From Patagioenas fasciata (Eukaryota; Chordata; Aves; Columbiformes; Columbidae), in contig NC_092520.1 of the NCBI RefSeq assembly GCF_037038585.1, forward strand, positions 117,028,501 to 117,092,500: DNA of 64,000 nucleotides, written 5' to 3'. Each line of letters opens with the position of its first letter. Positions within the stretch are counted from its first letter, which is position 1. Below, one piece after another: positions 12,722-25,000 of this stretch. Position numbers and translations under genes: made by a program. The notes below the pieces were generated by a model. It was not told the DNA's origin and did not search any database. It saw only the letters and a program-made list of their open reading frames with translations.

Positions 12722-14304
12722 TCACAGTATCACAGTATCACAGTATGTTTGGGATTGGAAGGGACCTCAAAAGATCATCTAGTCCAATCCCCCTGCTGGA
12801 GCAGGAACGCCTAGGTGAGGTCGCACAGGAATGTGTCCAGGCGGGCTTTGAATGTCTCCAGGGAAGGAGACTCCACAACCTCCCTGGGTAGCCTGTTCCA
12901 GTGCTCTGTTACCCTCACTGAGAAGAAGTTCTTTCTCAAATTTAAGTGGAACCTCTTGTGTTCCAGCTTGATCCCATTGCCCCTTGTCCTATCATTGTTT
13001 GCCACTGAGAAGAGCCTGACTCCATCCTCATGGCACTCACCCTTTATATATTTATAAACATTAATAAGGTCACCCCTCAGTCTCCTCTTCTCCAAACTAA
13101 AGAGCCCCAGCTCCCTCAGCCTTTCTTCATAAGGGAGATGCTCCACTCCCTTAATCATCTTTGTTGCCCTACGCTGGACCCTCTCCAGCAGTTCCCTGTC
13201 CTTCTTGAACTGAGGGGCCCAGAACTGAACACAATATTCTAGATGGGGTCTCACCAGGGCGGAGTAGAGGGGAAGGAGGACCTCTCTCGATCTACTGACC
13301 ACCCCCCTTGTAATACACCCAAGGATGCCATTAGCCTTCCTGGCCACAAGGGCACAGTGCTGGCTCATGATCATCCTGTTGTCCACCAGGATCCCCAGGT
13401 CCCTTTCCCCTACACTGCTCTCTAATAGGTCATGCCCCAACCTATACTGGAACTTGGGATTGTTCCTGCCCAGATGCAGGACTCTACACTTTCCCTTGTT
13501 AAATTCCATCAGATTATCCCCCGCCCAACTCTCCAGCCTGTCCAGGTCCCGCTGGATGGCGGCACAGCCTTCTGGCGTGTCAGCCACTCCTCCCAGCTTA
13601 GTGTCATCAGCAAACTTGCTGATAGTACACTCAATTCCCTCGTCTAAATCATTAATGAATATATTGAATAATATTGGCCCCAGTACTGACCCCTGAGGCA
13701 CTCCACTAGATACTGGCCTCCAACTGGACTCCGCACCATTGACCACCACTCTCTGGCTTCTCTCTTTAAGCCAGTTTGCAACCCACCTCACTACTCTATT
13801 GTCGAGACCACACCTCCTCAATTTAGCTGTGAGGATGCTGTGAGGGACTGTGTCAAAGGCTTTACTGAAGTCAAGGTAGACCACATCCACCGCTCTGCCA
13901 TCATCCATCCACCTTGTTACATTCTCATAAAAGGCTATGAGGTTGGTCAAGCATGACTTACCCTTGGTAAAGCCATGCTGACTGCCCCTAATGACCCTCT
14001 TATCCCTGATGTGCCTTGAGATGGCACCAAGGATAAGCTGTTCCATTACTTTCCCAGGGACAGAGGTGAGGCTGACCGGTCTATAATTACCCGGGTCCTC
14101 CTTCTTGCCCTTTTTAAAGACTGGAGTGACATTTGCTTTCCTCCAATCCTCGGGCACCTCTCCCGTTTCCCAAGACTTGGCAAAAATGATGGATAGCGGT
14201 CTAGCAATGACTTCAGCCAGCTCCCTCAGCACCCGCGGATGCATCCCATCTGGACCCATGGATTTATGGACGTCCAGACTACTTAATTGTTCCCTAACCC
14301 AGTC
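12722..14304 (-). mobile_element. CR1 LINE copy E (youngest layer of nest), 5'-truncated
   Basis: This minus-strand CR1 lies between the two halves of copy B. Its 3' tail is three ATACTGTG-type octamers (12722-12748 on the plus strand), followed by the standard 3' block, the whole ORF2 C-terminus and the RT. The 5' end is truncated in ORF2 near the D-W-V-R-E-Q-L segment just before the RT, so the endonuclease and ORF1 are absent. With copy F as a guide to the uninterrupted target, about 4-6 bases of the target were lost and there is no clear target-site duplication. It is the least decayed member of the cluster, in line with being the last to insert. Confidence 0.92.
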
Positions 14305-14325
14305 TGTAAACACTAATAAGGTCAC
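12811..14325 (-). pseudogene. 5'-truncated CR1 ORF2 (reverse transcriptase) with a long open frame
   Basis: There are 504 sense codons without a stop. The frame opens at a GTG, and its first five or six codons belong to the surrounding copy B/D. From TDWVREQL on it is CR1 ORF2. Visible RT features are [40 protein letters not shown], the catalytic YLDFSKAFD block, [11 protein letters not shown] and the FADD box with its aspartate pair. The conserved C-terminal region ([30 protein letters not shown]) follows. An intact CR1 ORF2 is about 950 codons, so the N-terminal half with the endonuclease is missing. The fragment cannot retrotranspose by itself and has no native start codon. Its openness reflects youth rather than host gene function. 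Confidence 0.85.
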
Positions 14326-15046
14326 CCCTCAGTCTCCTCTTCTCCAAACTAAAGAGACCCAGCTCCATCAGCCTTTCCTCATAAGGGAGATGCTCCACTC
14401 CCTTAATCATCTTTGTGGCTCTGTGCTGGACTCTCTCCAGCAGTTCACTGTCCTTCTTGAACTGAGGGGCCCAGAACTGGGCACAATATTCCAGATGTGG
14501 TCTCACCAGGGCAGAGTAGAGGGGAAGGAGAACCTCTCTCGACCTACTAACCAACCCCCTTCTAATACACTCCAGGATGCCATTGGCCTTCTTGGCCACA
14601 AGGGCACAGTGCAGGCTCATGGTCATCCTGCTGTCCACCAGGACCCCCAGGTCCCTTTCGTCTCCGCTGCTCTCTAACAGGTCATTCCCCAACTTATACT
14701 GGAACCTGGAGTTGTTCCTACCCAGATGCAAGACTCTGCACTTTCCCTTGTTATATTTCATTAATTTTTCCCTGCCCAACTCTGCAACCTGTCCAGGTCT
14801 CACTGAATGGCAGCACAACCTTGTCGCGTGTCAGCCACTCCTCCCAGCCCGGTGTCATCAGCAAACTTGCTGATAGTACACTCTATTCCCTCATCCAAAT
14901 CATTGATGAATATATTGAGTAACACCGGCCCCAGTAACGACCCTTGAGGCACTCCACTAGATATAGGTCTCCAACTAGACTCTGCCCCATTGACCACAAC
15001 TCTCTGGCTTCCTTCCTTCAACCAGGTCGCAGTCCAACTCACTACC
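14305..15046 (-). mobile_element. CR1 LINE copy B/D, 5' half (middle layer of nest)
   Basis: This is the 5' part of the same insertion as 12399-12721. In sense it starts near [16 protein letters not shown], so it is 5'-truncated in the RT thumb-side region. It continues through [11 protein letters not shown] and FADDTGLGG, then a frame change near 14800, and the connection region to L-I-S-V-Y at about 14305, where copy E interrupts it. The FADD box is kept, but the frameshift makes it non-functional. At its 5' end (15046) copy A resumes at once. Confidence 0.88.
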
Positions 15047-15150
15047 CACCACAACTCTTTGAGCCTGACCATTCAGCCAGTTTTCTACCCAGCAAAGTGT
15101 ATATTCATCCAAGCCATGGGCAAGCAATTTCTCTAGGAGAATGCTGTGCA
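15047..15150 (-). mobile_element. CR1 LINE copy A, 5' part
   Basis: The minus strand reads HSILLEKLLAHGLDEYTLCW then a [14 protein letters not shown] segment, the CR1 RT region directly upstream of SGVPQGS. It ends exactly where the 3' part at 12398 would continue. Beyond about 15150 homology stops, marking the 5' truncation of the original insertion. The remaining length shows that about 2.65 kb was later inserted. Confidence 0.87.
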
Positions 15151-18100
15151 AAACAGGTAACATGTTTGCTACCTGCCTGGAGAAGAAAATCCACCCACTT
15201 ATTCGACATATTTGCTGAGCAAAGGTAGTTAAATTGTGTTATCCAGCAGCTCTGACAAGACTAGGCTATGAAAATTGAACTGCAAGTATGCAGTCAGTTC
15301 AGCATATTTGGATATTACAAGAATTGCAGGAAACACACAGATCATCTGCAAGGTATTGAGCGGCATATCCAAAGTGTCCTGCATCTGCCTTGCTCCACAC
15401 ACATAAGTAATCTATACGTGTTCAGGTGGCCAAAGCTGTGTCTGGGTACCACCACCCTGGCTGCTCAACCAGGGTTCTTTTGTCAACAGTTCATATTCAC
15501 AGCCAGAGCACTATGGGCCCAAGCAAAATGGAGAGAAGTACTTAGGAAAATTGGGTGCTCTATTTGGTTTACTAAATCTTATGTGGGAGGTAAATCATTA
15601 ACCCTCTGATCAGATTTTGCTTGACTCTCCATTTTACTTTCACGTGTTTATACACTTGCACTCATCCCAGTGCATACATGCCCAACTTCCACTCCTACAC
15701 AATACTCCTTGTGTCACCTCAGGAGTTCTGTCCTCCCCAGCTCTCAGTTATTCACAGTCAATTCTTTGCAGGTGCTTAATGTGCTTTGTATATCTGCTCT
15801 TTACAAAGCACAGACTTCAGGCAGGGGCAGTGCTGCAGAAGAAATGTAGGTTTAGCTGCAGCTAAGCAAACAGGACTGTTTGAGCCCTGAAAAGCACACA
15901 AACTGCAAATTGAAATGAGAGTAGTTGTTGTAAGGCAAGGATTACAACTGGGGGCATAGGGAGGTTGTCAAGAATATAGGGGTGGGCAATTGAAATAAAG
16001 TTAAAACAGTTTTGTAATCTATGGGAGACAGGCTTTCTGAACCTTGTAAGTGTCAGGAAAGAGGAAGGTGTTGAATTGGGAAAGTAGATGTAGTGTCAGC
16101 AAAGAAAGTGAAGACAAGTCAGAGGACAGCTTTTCTTATCTAAAAGCTGCAGTCTGTGGGACCAAAGTACTTAACAACAGAAAATCATAGAGAATGGGGC
16201 AGAAAATGTCTGAATTTGAGTTTGGGAAGATATGTTGAGATGGAACAGGAAAGGGGAACTGTGGAGTTCGGGAAGGAACAGAATCAAAAGATGAATGACA
16301 TCGTAGAAAGAGGGTAATACAGTTTCCCTCCTTGCTGCACTTTGTTATCCTTTACAGAAAAATCAAATGTATTGAAAATCAAGACGTTTCCTGCTTTTAG
16401 ACTGAGATGTAAAAAAAAAACCAAAAAAACCCCCAGTATTTACATTTATCAATGCTGTATCTGTGTCTCAGTTGCTTCATTATCTTCTGTGATCCAGATT
16501 TACTGAATCACCCCATGGTGTGCAAGAGTGTCTCACCAAAGTCTCATGAACCTATCAGGCATGAAATGAGAGGGAAAGTGGAGTTCTTGAATAACTTCTC
16601 ATTTGGAGAACCGAGGGAAAGCACCCTAGTGAGTTTTAAGAGATGCTTGATACCTTGGTGTTTGTGAATGTGAGCTTACAACATTTTCATTCCAATGGAC
16701 CCAGTGACTGTTTTCTTGGACTCAGTAAGTACTTTCAGACTCGGATGCTAATGATCCATGAGAGCACCATGCATCAAACTGAAATGCTGTCAAGCCCCCA
16801 GAAGGGTTAAAGGTCATAACAAACTAAAATATAAATCAGCTTTAGTCTTTAAAAACATCTTGGGTCTTGCATTTTTTTGCAGGAAATTAATGAGATTTTT
16901 CAGGAAAAATTGATATTTCTACATGTGCTTACGTTGCCTTCTGAGTCAGAAGACACACAAAAAGGAAAGAACCCTCCAATCTCATCTAGTTCTCCTCATT
17001 TCTAGATGAGTGTTAATTTTCATTTTAGGAAAAGGAAGTGAGAATGAGGATGTTAAACTGAACACAGCAGACACCAGGTAAATGTAAACATTATTCTGGA
17101 GTTTGCCAAGAGTGATGTACTTCACCACTTGATGGACTGATGTGACTCCCATGCAACTGAGCTTTTTAAAGACTCCTTTACAGCCCATAGATGTTCTGTG
17201 TTGGCATCACTGAAGCAAATCAAATTCCAAGGAAAGGATGTGGAGGCCAGCACAAAAATCTAAATCAACCATATCTTAGACAGAAATGTACCACTGAAAT
17301 AGATTGCTTAAGTTGTTTAAATATAGCTTCAGCTAAATTACCACTATATGCCCTTGCGAGAAAAGCAGCCTAGGTTAACTTACAACGTGCAATGAGGTGC
17401 AAAATTACACCTGCTCAGGAAATTAAGACATTTTCCTTGGAAAAGGCAACCTTTCAGAAAAAGTGGCATTGGTCAAGCACAATAGCCTCAAGAACGGTGG
17501 AGTATAGGCTCAAAATTTACAACACTTACACATTGTTAATGTCAATTTACAACTTTAAAGCATTTTCTGGGCTTTGCGTTGGAAACAGGTGATTTTTTTA
17601 GCTATTAGTTGTAACAAACAAACAGGTAAAAGTTAGATTTTCATTACTCCCTTAATCTTAGCACTTGCAAGAATACATTAATGGCAGTGATTGGTTCAAA
17701 TCTCAAGTGCGCGTTCTCCTAATAGGACTGTTTCATACAGACCTTTTGCACAGAAAAAAGATTTGGTAGAAATACCTCAGATCTGACTCTGCAGAAGACA
17801 GGCACATTTGTGTTACTAGACTATATTCTGGCCAAAAGCACTGTCACAAACCTTAAATACTTCCAGTTGTTCTACGTGACATTTTTCCCAACGTTTAACC
17901 AAAAGATTTTTTTAAACACCCATTTCTTAACATATGTAAGTGATAACATAGTGTTAAGCTCATGTTGCTCCATTTGCCAAGTCACTTAGCATGTGATAAA
18001 ACATGCCAAACAGAGATCCGAAGGGATTCATTATTTCAAAACTCCCATCAAAGGAAACAGGAAAATATTCGTCTTACAGGAAAGGAGGAACTTCAGCGTG

Positions 18101-18173
18101 CATTGTGAGTGATGAAATCTAGATACTGGCATTATGATGTGTTAGCACAGCCAAATAAATGAGCATAAGCAAT

Positions 18174-18189
18174 AAAAAAAAAAAAAAAA
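18174..18189. repeat. Poly-A run (A16)
   Basis: Uninterrupted adenine homopolymer. No upstream sequence resembling a retrogene or SINE body was recognised, so this is recorded as a simple repeat rather than a retrotransposon tail. Confidence 0.85.
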
Positions 18190-21100
18190 GAATAATCTTT
18201 TGTAATATTTCTAATATTTTGCAGTGCAGTTCTTTCTAATTTATATAAGCTTATCCTTTCAAAACCATTCCTAAGCAGTACACAGGTATTTTTCTCTCCC
18301 AATAAAATTAATTAATTCTGAGTGGCATTTCAACAGCCACTGAGCAGATGTTTTTAGTTTTAAATGGAGACTGCAGATGCAAAACTGATTTGCTGAATTT
18401 TTTGTCACCATAGAAGGGAAGTTAATGAATGTGTACTACAGCACCCCTTTCACCTTCAGTCAGCTTAGTGGTTTACAGTGTTTGTAACCCTCATAGAGCA
18501 GTAGTTTCATATTTTAAAAATTTCAATATTTAGTAACAATTCACTTTGAGGTATCATATGAAAATTATTTTTTGCCATTTTTTTTCCTAGAACATGATAA
18601 AGCTTTTTATGGTATCAATTTATCTGAACAGCTGATCAAAAAAATTAGACATGAAATTTATTTAAACTCTCTTTTGCTTTAAAATAACTGAAAGAGAGCT
18701 ATGCCATGATAAGCCACTGGAAGTCATATTATTTACTGCATCAGTAATGACACCTAATAAGCATACTACTGTGTCTACAAATGTAATTTTAAAATATTCC
18801 TGAAAAAGGCATTACTCCTGCTAGTACAGTGGCACCAAAAATTATTTCCTCATTTAATATTTTTTTGTGTGCTTGAAGTGAAGAATTGCAAAACTGCTTG
18901 GAATTAATAATAATTAGTGGTTCTTATTCTGAAATCTTGCTAGACCTTTATCTATATCACCACTTCCAAACCACTCTGTTCAGCAATAAAATAACATGCT
19001 GAGTCCATACATCTGCTGATTTATAGGCATACATTTGACTTCGTGTATAGTTGTAGCTCCACTGGATTGCCCTTGTGTGTAAAGCATGTGATGAGCAATG
19101 TTTGGTGTTACTGGATTTGCTGAACTGAAAACCAGATCTCCAAATTCAAGGGACCAGATTTTGGACCAGAATGAGAATCTTTCTTACATTCAGAGTCTCC
19201 ACTGTAAGGAAAAAAAAAAAAAAATTAAAAAAATCCAGCTGACTTTTAGATACAGATATGATTACTTAGTCTGGCTTTTCTCTGGCCAAAGAGTGGAGAC
19301 TGCTGCCCTCTGATGAGCCACTGGTATGTGTGATAGAGATGATAATCTGTCACGTTTCTAGCAAATAAATGATAGCCTGCTCATTGCTCTGGACCTTGTA
19401 GATTCATCCACAGCAGATAATAAAATTCAGATGTGTTTACAGGGCATTGGCCTAATTGGAAAAAAATGGTCAGCTGGTAATGACCATGCACAGTATGAGG
19501 AAACGGAGACACAGGCTCTGTCAGGATTAGGATAACACTTTGGACCAGAGCATTAGGGACTGACAGGAAGGTCTAAGGAACTGAACAGTACTTTTCCCAG
19601 TTTCTTCAGCCTTGAAGAACAGAAAAGCGGTAATTAATACTCAAGTTAACCCTAATGCTACACAGAGGCAGTAGATAAATTCTGCTATTTATTTTAGCAG
19701 CATGTGGCTCTTGCTCTCTTCCCACCCTGTATGGGTATAACATTAATTGACAAGATCAGCACTGAAGAATTTGGTCTGGATATGCTTAATGTATAACAAA
19801 TAATGCTATAAAACTGATATTTAAAAGAAGCAGGAGCATGGAACAAAAGCTTTTTGAAATACATGCTACCAACAAAACCAACAGCAGCAACGAAGTAAAT
19901 GTTTTACATAACTATGATACTTGAAAAATGTTTGATCACATGTATTTTGGCATGCAGGTTGCATAAGTAACTACCCTACATCTATTCTCAAGTCTCAGAG
20001 ATTTTTCTTAAGGATGTTTCTCCAGTTTCCATAACTCAAATACAGATTGTGACTCCATACTTGAAGCACGGCCCTATATTCAGATACTTCTACTCGAGCT
20101 GGATCCTGTCTTACTCTTCAGTTAACTTTCAGTAATTTCATTGGGACTGTTCATGAGGTAAAGACAACTGGATCTGGACATCTAAAGGGAAGACATACTT
20201 TCCACATGGGCAGGCAGGTCTTGCTGTTCTATGAGAACACTGGTGTCTTTTAAGGAAGTATGAGGTACAAGTCGCAGTGCTTCATCAGGCTGCAAAGGTT
20301 TTTAGGCAGGGACATCTTAAAAACTTTTGCATATTGTTAAGGAAAGATCTGCTCTTTTTTTTCTTGTGAATTGGCCAAACCTCAGCACCACTTCTGCAAG
20401 CTCCAGATGTTGTTATGCCCAAAATTTCAATGCACTGGATTCCCATAACTAGAACCAGCTCAGACATGAGTAACACGCTCCCCAACAGTTTTCTAGTCCA
20501 TAAGCTTAAAGAAACAACTGCCTCACCTAGCAGCACTGCATATTTTGGTCCAAATATTACTTTAAAACTATATATATAAAGGAACATGGTAATTTTTGGC
20601 AAGCTTTTTGAGGTTTATTACTCCTGTCAATTGCAGACTGTGGGAATTTTGAAGGCCAAAATTAGGTAGCTCAAGAGATGCGTGGCAAAACTTTTAATGA
20701 TGTTCTGCAGTCCTCCACCATCTAAGAAATAAATCTTTTTTCTGTCTCTCAAAGTTGGAATTAAAATAGATTTAATAAATTCATACAGTGGGAAATGTAT
20801 TTGAACTTTAGTTCATTTAATTTCAAAAGAAAAGACTAAAACAGTAAAAAAATGTGATCACTTAATAACAGAAACGAGTGAGCCAGATCCTTTTTTCTGA
20901 CACATTTTAGACTATCTAATGTACCTGATGCCTCTGTGTTAAGCAAGTCCAGGTTTGTTTCCTCATCTTCACTGCAATCTGGCATAACACAGAGCAGCTC
21001 ACAGGAAAATCTCACAGGACCAAAGGGAACCATCCCTGCACTAAGTGCCAGCAACATTACAGCTGGACAGAGGTGAGCTTTAAGCCACTTGAGCATGTAA

Positions 21101-22062
21101 CTGAAGACAGCAGCATGTGGCTCGACCACACCGTGACACCTTGCCAGAAACCTGTAGGCTTGAAGGCTGTACAGTCTTCCTGGGGCCACAAGTACAATTG
21201 TAGCTGCCACATTAGTACCACCAACTGCAGTACTGACACCTGTTATTATATTGCAGTTTGGTTCATGCCTGGATGAGGGGTTTTCATGTCCTGATCATTT
21301 GCTATTTTATTTTAAACTTTGTTTAACTTTCTCAAAATTTATCTCTGGGAGCTGAATTTATGTCTTGTGACTCACATTATAAATATACCCTAAATTGGTA
21401 TCATTAACAACACGCCTGGTTGGAAAGTCTAGGAATTCTATAAAACAAAGATTTACTAATCTTGTAATCTCTGACTTTTCATTCTGTGCTTGAGGAAGAA
21501 TTTCATTCCATTGTCACTGTCACGTCTAAACAGTGCAGTAGATTTTCCCATTTCATTTTCATTGCAGAGTTGTGATTCCACACAAAAGGTGCTCTAAAAT
21601 GTTTAATATAAAATATATGATTTTTATTTGTTTGTTCAAAAAAAAAGAGAAGAGGCAAGATTTTTATAAGGCAAGTGTTGGCTAAATCTTGGTATTAAAC
21701 ATCAGGTGAGCTTCTTAAACAATTAAACTCTGAAATCTGCAAAGCTGATACAATGCAGGACTATATGAGGGAGGGAGACAGTTACATTCGCTGCTCTTTT
21801 ACTGCAAAGGCTGAGATCAAAAGTCCACAGTTAATAACTGTACATTTCAGTGGTTCTTTGACTTGGAAGTTGTAATCCAAACAATCTTTTGCAATTATTT
21901 ATAACAGAAAACCTCAGTAGAGATGCATGGGATTCCTGGTTTCTACATCTGATAGTTGAGAATAAAGTGTTCTGTAATAGATTACTTTTATCTCCAAATA
22001 ACCACCAAAAAAAATGAAATATATATTTGTTGAAGGAAAGAAGATAATTGAATAAGTTGCTT

Positions 22063-22092
22063 AAAAAAAAAAAAGAAGAAGAAGAAGAAGAA
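22063..22092. repeat. A12 run followed by (GAA)6 microsatellite
   Basis: Twelve adenines run into six GAA triplets, giving a purine-only strand of about 30 bases. It is a simple repeat; on the minus strand it translates to polyserine/polyphenylalanine, which is an artefact. Confidence 0.9.
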
Positions 22093-25000
22093 ACATTATA
22101 AGATCTGTCCATGGGGTCCAGTGTTGTCCCTGTTTACGGTCCTCATAATGCACACTACTGGACGAATTCACGTACTTGTTCAGGCTGCCATGAGGCTTAA
22201 TGACCCATGACTTACATGAACTGTATGTTTGGATATGGCTGTTACCTCTCATACTAATACATATTACAGCCTACATATAGCCCAATAATTTAACTCATTT
22301 GATGGCAGGGACAGACTTTTGGAGGGGAGGAGTCAGTAGATTTTGATTTGTCATGATGTAAGCCAGGAAAATAAATTAATTAATCTACAAAGATTCAACA
22401 TACTCCACTATCTTCAGCAGCATAGTAAGTAGTTCATGGTTTAGCACTTCACTGAAGAGGGAAGATGTGCAAAAGCCTGTGAATCCATCACTTAATGGAG
22501 GAAACATTTTTGCATTTATGTCTATAAGAGACCTTGAAGGGCAGAACAGTTCCTGCACCTTTCACAGCTTTAGATTCGCTAGGGGGATAATGTCAACAGG
22601 GAACATGCTGAGGACCCTCTGTAGCTGGCATGAATTTCAAGGCCTGCCTTCACCTACCCCCAACCCGGCCACTCCAAGGCACTTTCCTTTACAGCAGTCT
22701 CACACCTGACCTTGTTACTTTCCTTTTTGATCCTTCCCCAGGAGCAGAGACAACAATTTTGGAGTCATTCACGTTTTTAAAGCTGTGGTTCTGTCCCTTG
22801 TGAGGCTTTCAAAAGCATTAGAGTACGCTTGGCACCTTGATTTCAGATCAGAATGTTTCAATGTGCTGCTGAATATCTGTGACTATTTGCCTCTGTTCAG
22901 CTGCTAAATACTGTTGAAAATCTGCACCTACATGTGTCTTTGCAGCTGTATGTCATGTCATTTTTAAGTGACACCAACTTCAAAACTGTTCTCCACTGTG
23001 CAACAAATATGTTAAATAGTGATAAAAAGAATGACAGAAGCAATAAGGAATGCTCCAGTAAAACTTTGCAACCATGTATTTTTTCAGGGACTGTTCCAAA
23101 AGTCTCCTAGTTTAAAGCACGACTCCCGGGTTTGTTAGACAGCCGGTTCCTGCTCTGTGAAACTCCTCAGGCTGCCTCTGATTCCATGAGGTAGCCCCAC
23201 ACAGTGCCCTGACACAAGAACACTGCTTCAGTTACAAAACAGCTGGCTACCTGCTAGTTTTCTGGTGTAAAAAGAATGGAACCAGAACTATTTTCCAAAC
23301 TTTATTTTTTTTAATTAATTTCCTTACAAAATTGCACAATTTTTATTTTTGCTTTATACTTCAAGCTTTCAGCAACACAGGCTGAGGCTCTAATCAGCTG
23401 TAGATAGAATGCTTTGAGTGGAATATTTCAATATTTAATATTGAAAGTCACTTGGGTAATACCCAATCTGCAGCAAAAATACTAATGAAAATATGCATTT
23501 TGTAGTCTGCTTTTCCTAGAGCCAAAAGATTCTCATCTATTTCTTACATTCTTATTTTGCCTGAGTCTTTGACTATTACATTTTCTTGGACATATTCCAG
23601 CTGAAAAAGTTTGGTCTTTTTTTCAGCAGTAATAAACACTTGAGTCTTCCATACCTTTCACTCTTCTGTGCCAACCATGAGGAAGAAAATGTCTCTTTAA
23701 TTTGGATCCTGAGGAACCACAAAGTCAGATCAAAGTCTGTGCATGGAACAGGCATATTTTATCTCTGGTAAATAGCTGTGTTGAAATGACATTTACATCT
23801 TTGAGATTTATATGCTCATAAAGTTGAGTGCAGTATTGTAGATCCTTACTTAATTACTTTTGCAACTTGCTTCACTGTAGGTCTTAAATCAGCCCAAAGA
23901 CTGCCTCATCTTTTTAATAAAGACATCACAGTTTCCAGGCAAATCTGTTCTGGAAATCTGCACCTTTCTTCTTTATTTGTTTTACTGTCATTCAGAGAAT
24001 GAAAATGTATATAAACAAGTCATCCATGAAATTCCAAGCATTGGTGTCATAACTCTGAGGTCTTTGAGTCTTCATATTTGAACAGTTCACAGTTGAGACA
24101 TCTGACTTGATTGAGCACAGATGTCTATGATATCACTAAGTTCTTCGGAAGACAGGGTATATTATTGCAGTATTAATGTTGAATATGTTTCTGTTTAATA
24201 TGTGCTCCAGAGACCAAATTCCCTGTGTCATCTGGGAGGCTTTCTGCATCTAAGAACTAGTTAATACAGTTCTGCTAACAGTTAAATTCAGACTCAGCCC
24301 CAAAACCCAGTGAAATTCATATTATTAGATATTTTGTTGTGGATGCTAATAGTTGACTTGAATTCAAAAACAGATCAAACAAATTCATGGAAGAAAAACC
24401 TATTCAGGGCTATTAACTATAAAGCTCAGGAAATCCTTGATGGAGGTAAAGAAGTATGGCTGCTATTCATTCCCTGTTCATACAATTTCTCCTATACAGC
24501 TTTTATTACCACTTATATAAACAGGAAAAATTAGATCAACTTTAATCTCATTCATTACAGCTGTTTATATGTTCTTATCTATATTTTGAAGAAAGAAACA
24601 GCAATTAATAGAAAATATTTTACTCATGTCAGTGAATGTATGGACCTTCCAATTCAATGAAAACCACACAAGGAATCTTAGGAGAGTGTTATACTCAATA
24701 GCACATACTTCTGATAGAACAGTACTAATACTAAAATGAATAGTAAAAGTACTATGGATTTCAGTGAAGTCTCAAGTCAGTGCTGATCAATAATACTAAT
24801 TTTTAAAAATCCCTAAATTTTACTACTAGGAGATAATGTAAATCCATAGCAGCATACAATCTGCGGATTCCAAAGAAGTAATATTTCTTGCATTGGATAA
24901 GCCCTTTATATCTTCATCATTGTTTTTGGTAGCTAAAAATACTCCACTGACAGCATTCATAGCTGCCATACACAACGTTTATTCTGTTGAAATCTCACTC

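Noticed and set aside
14105..14677. 190-codon plus-strand frame
   Set aside because: It runs antisense across the junction of two nested CR1 copies, so it cannot be an old host gene.
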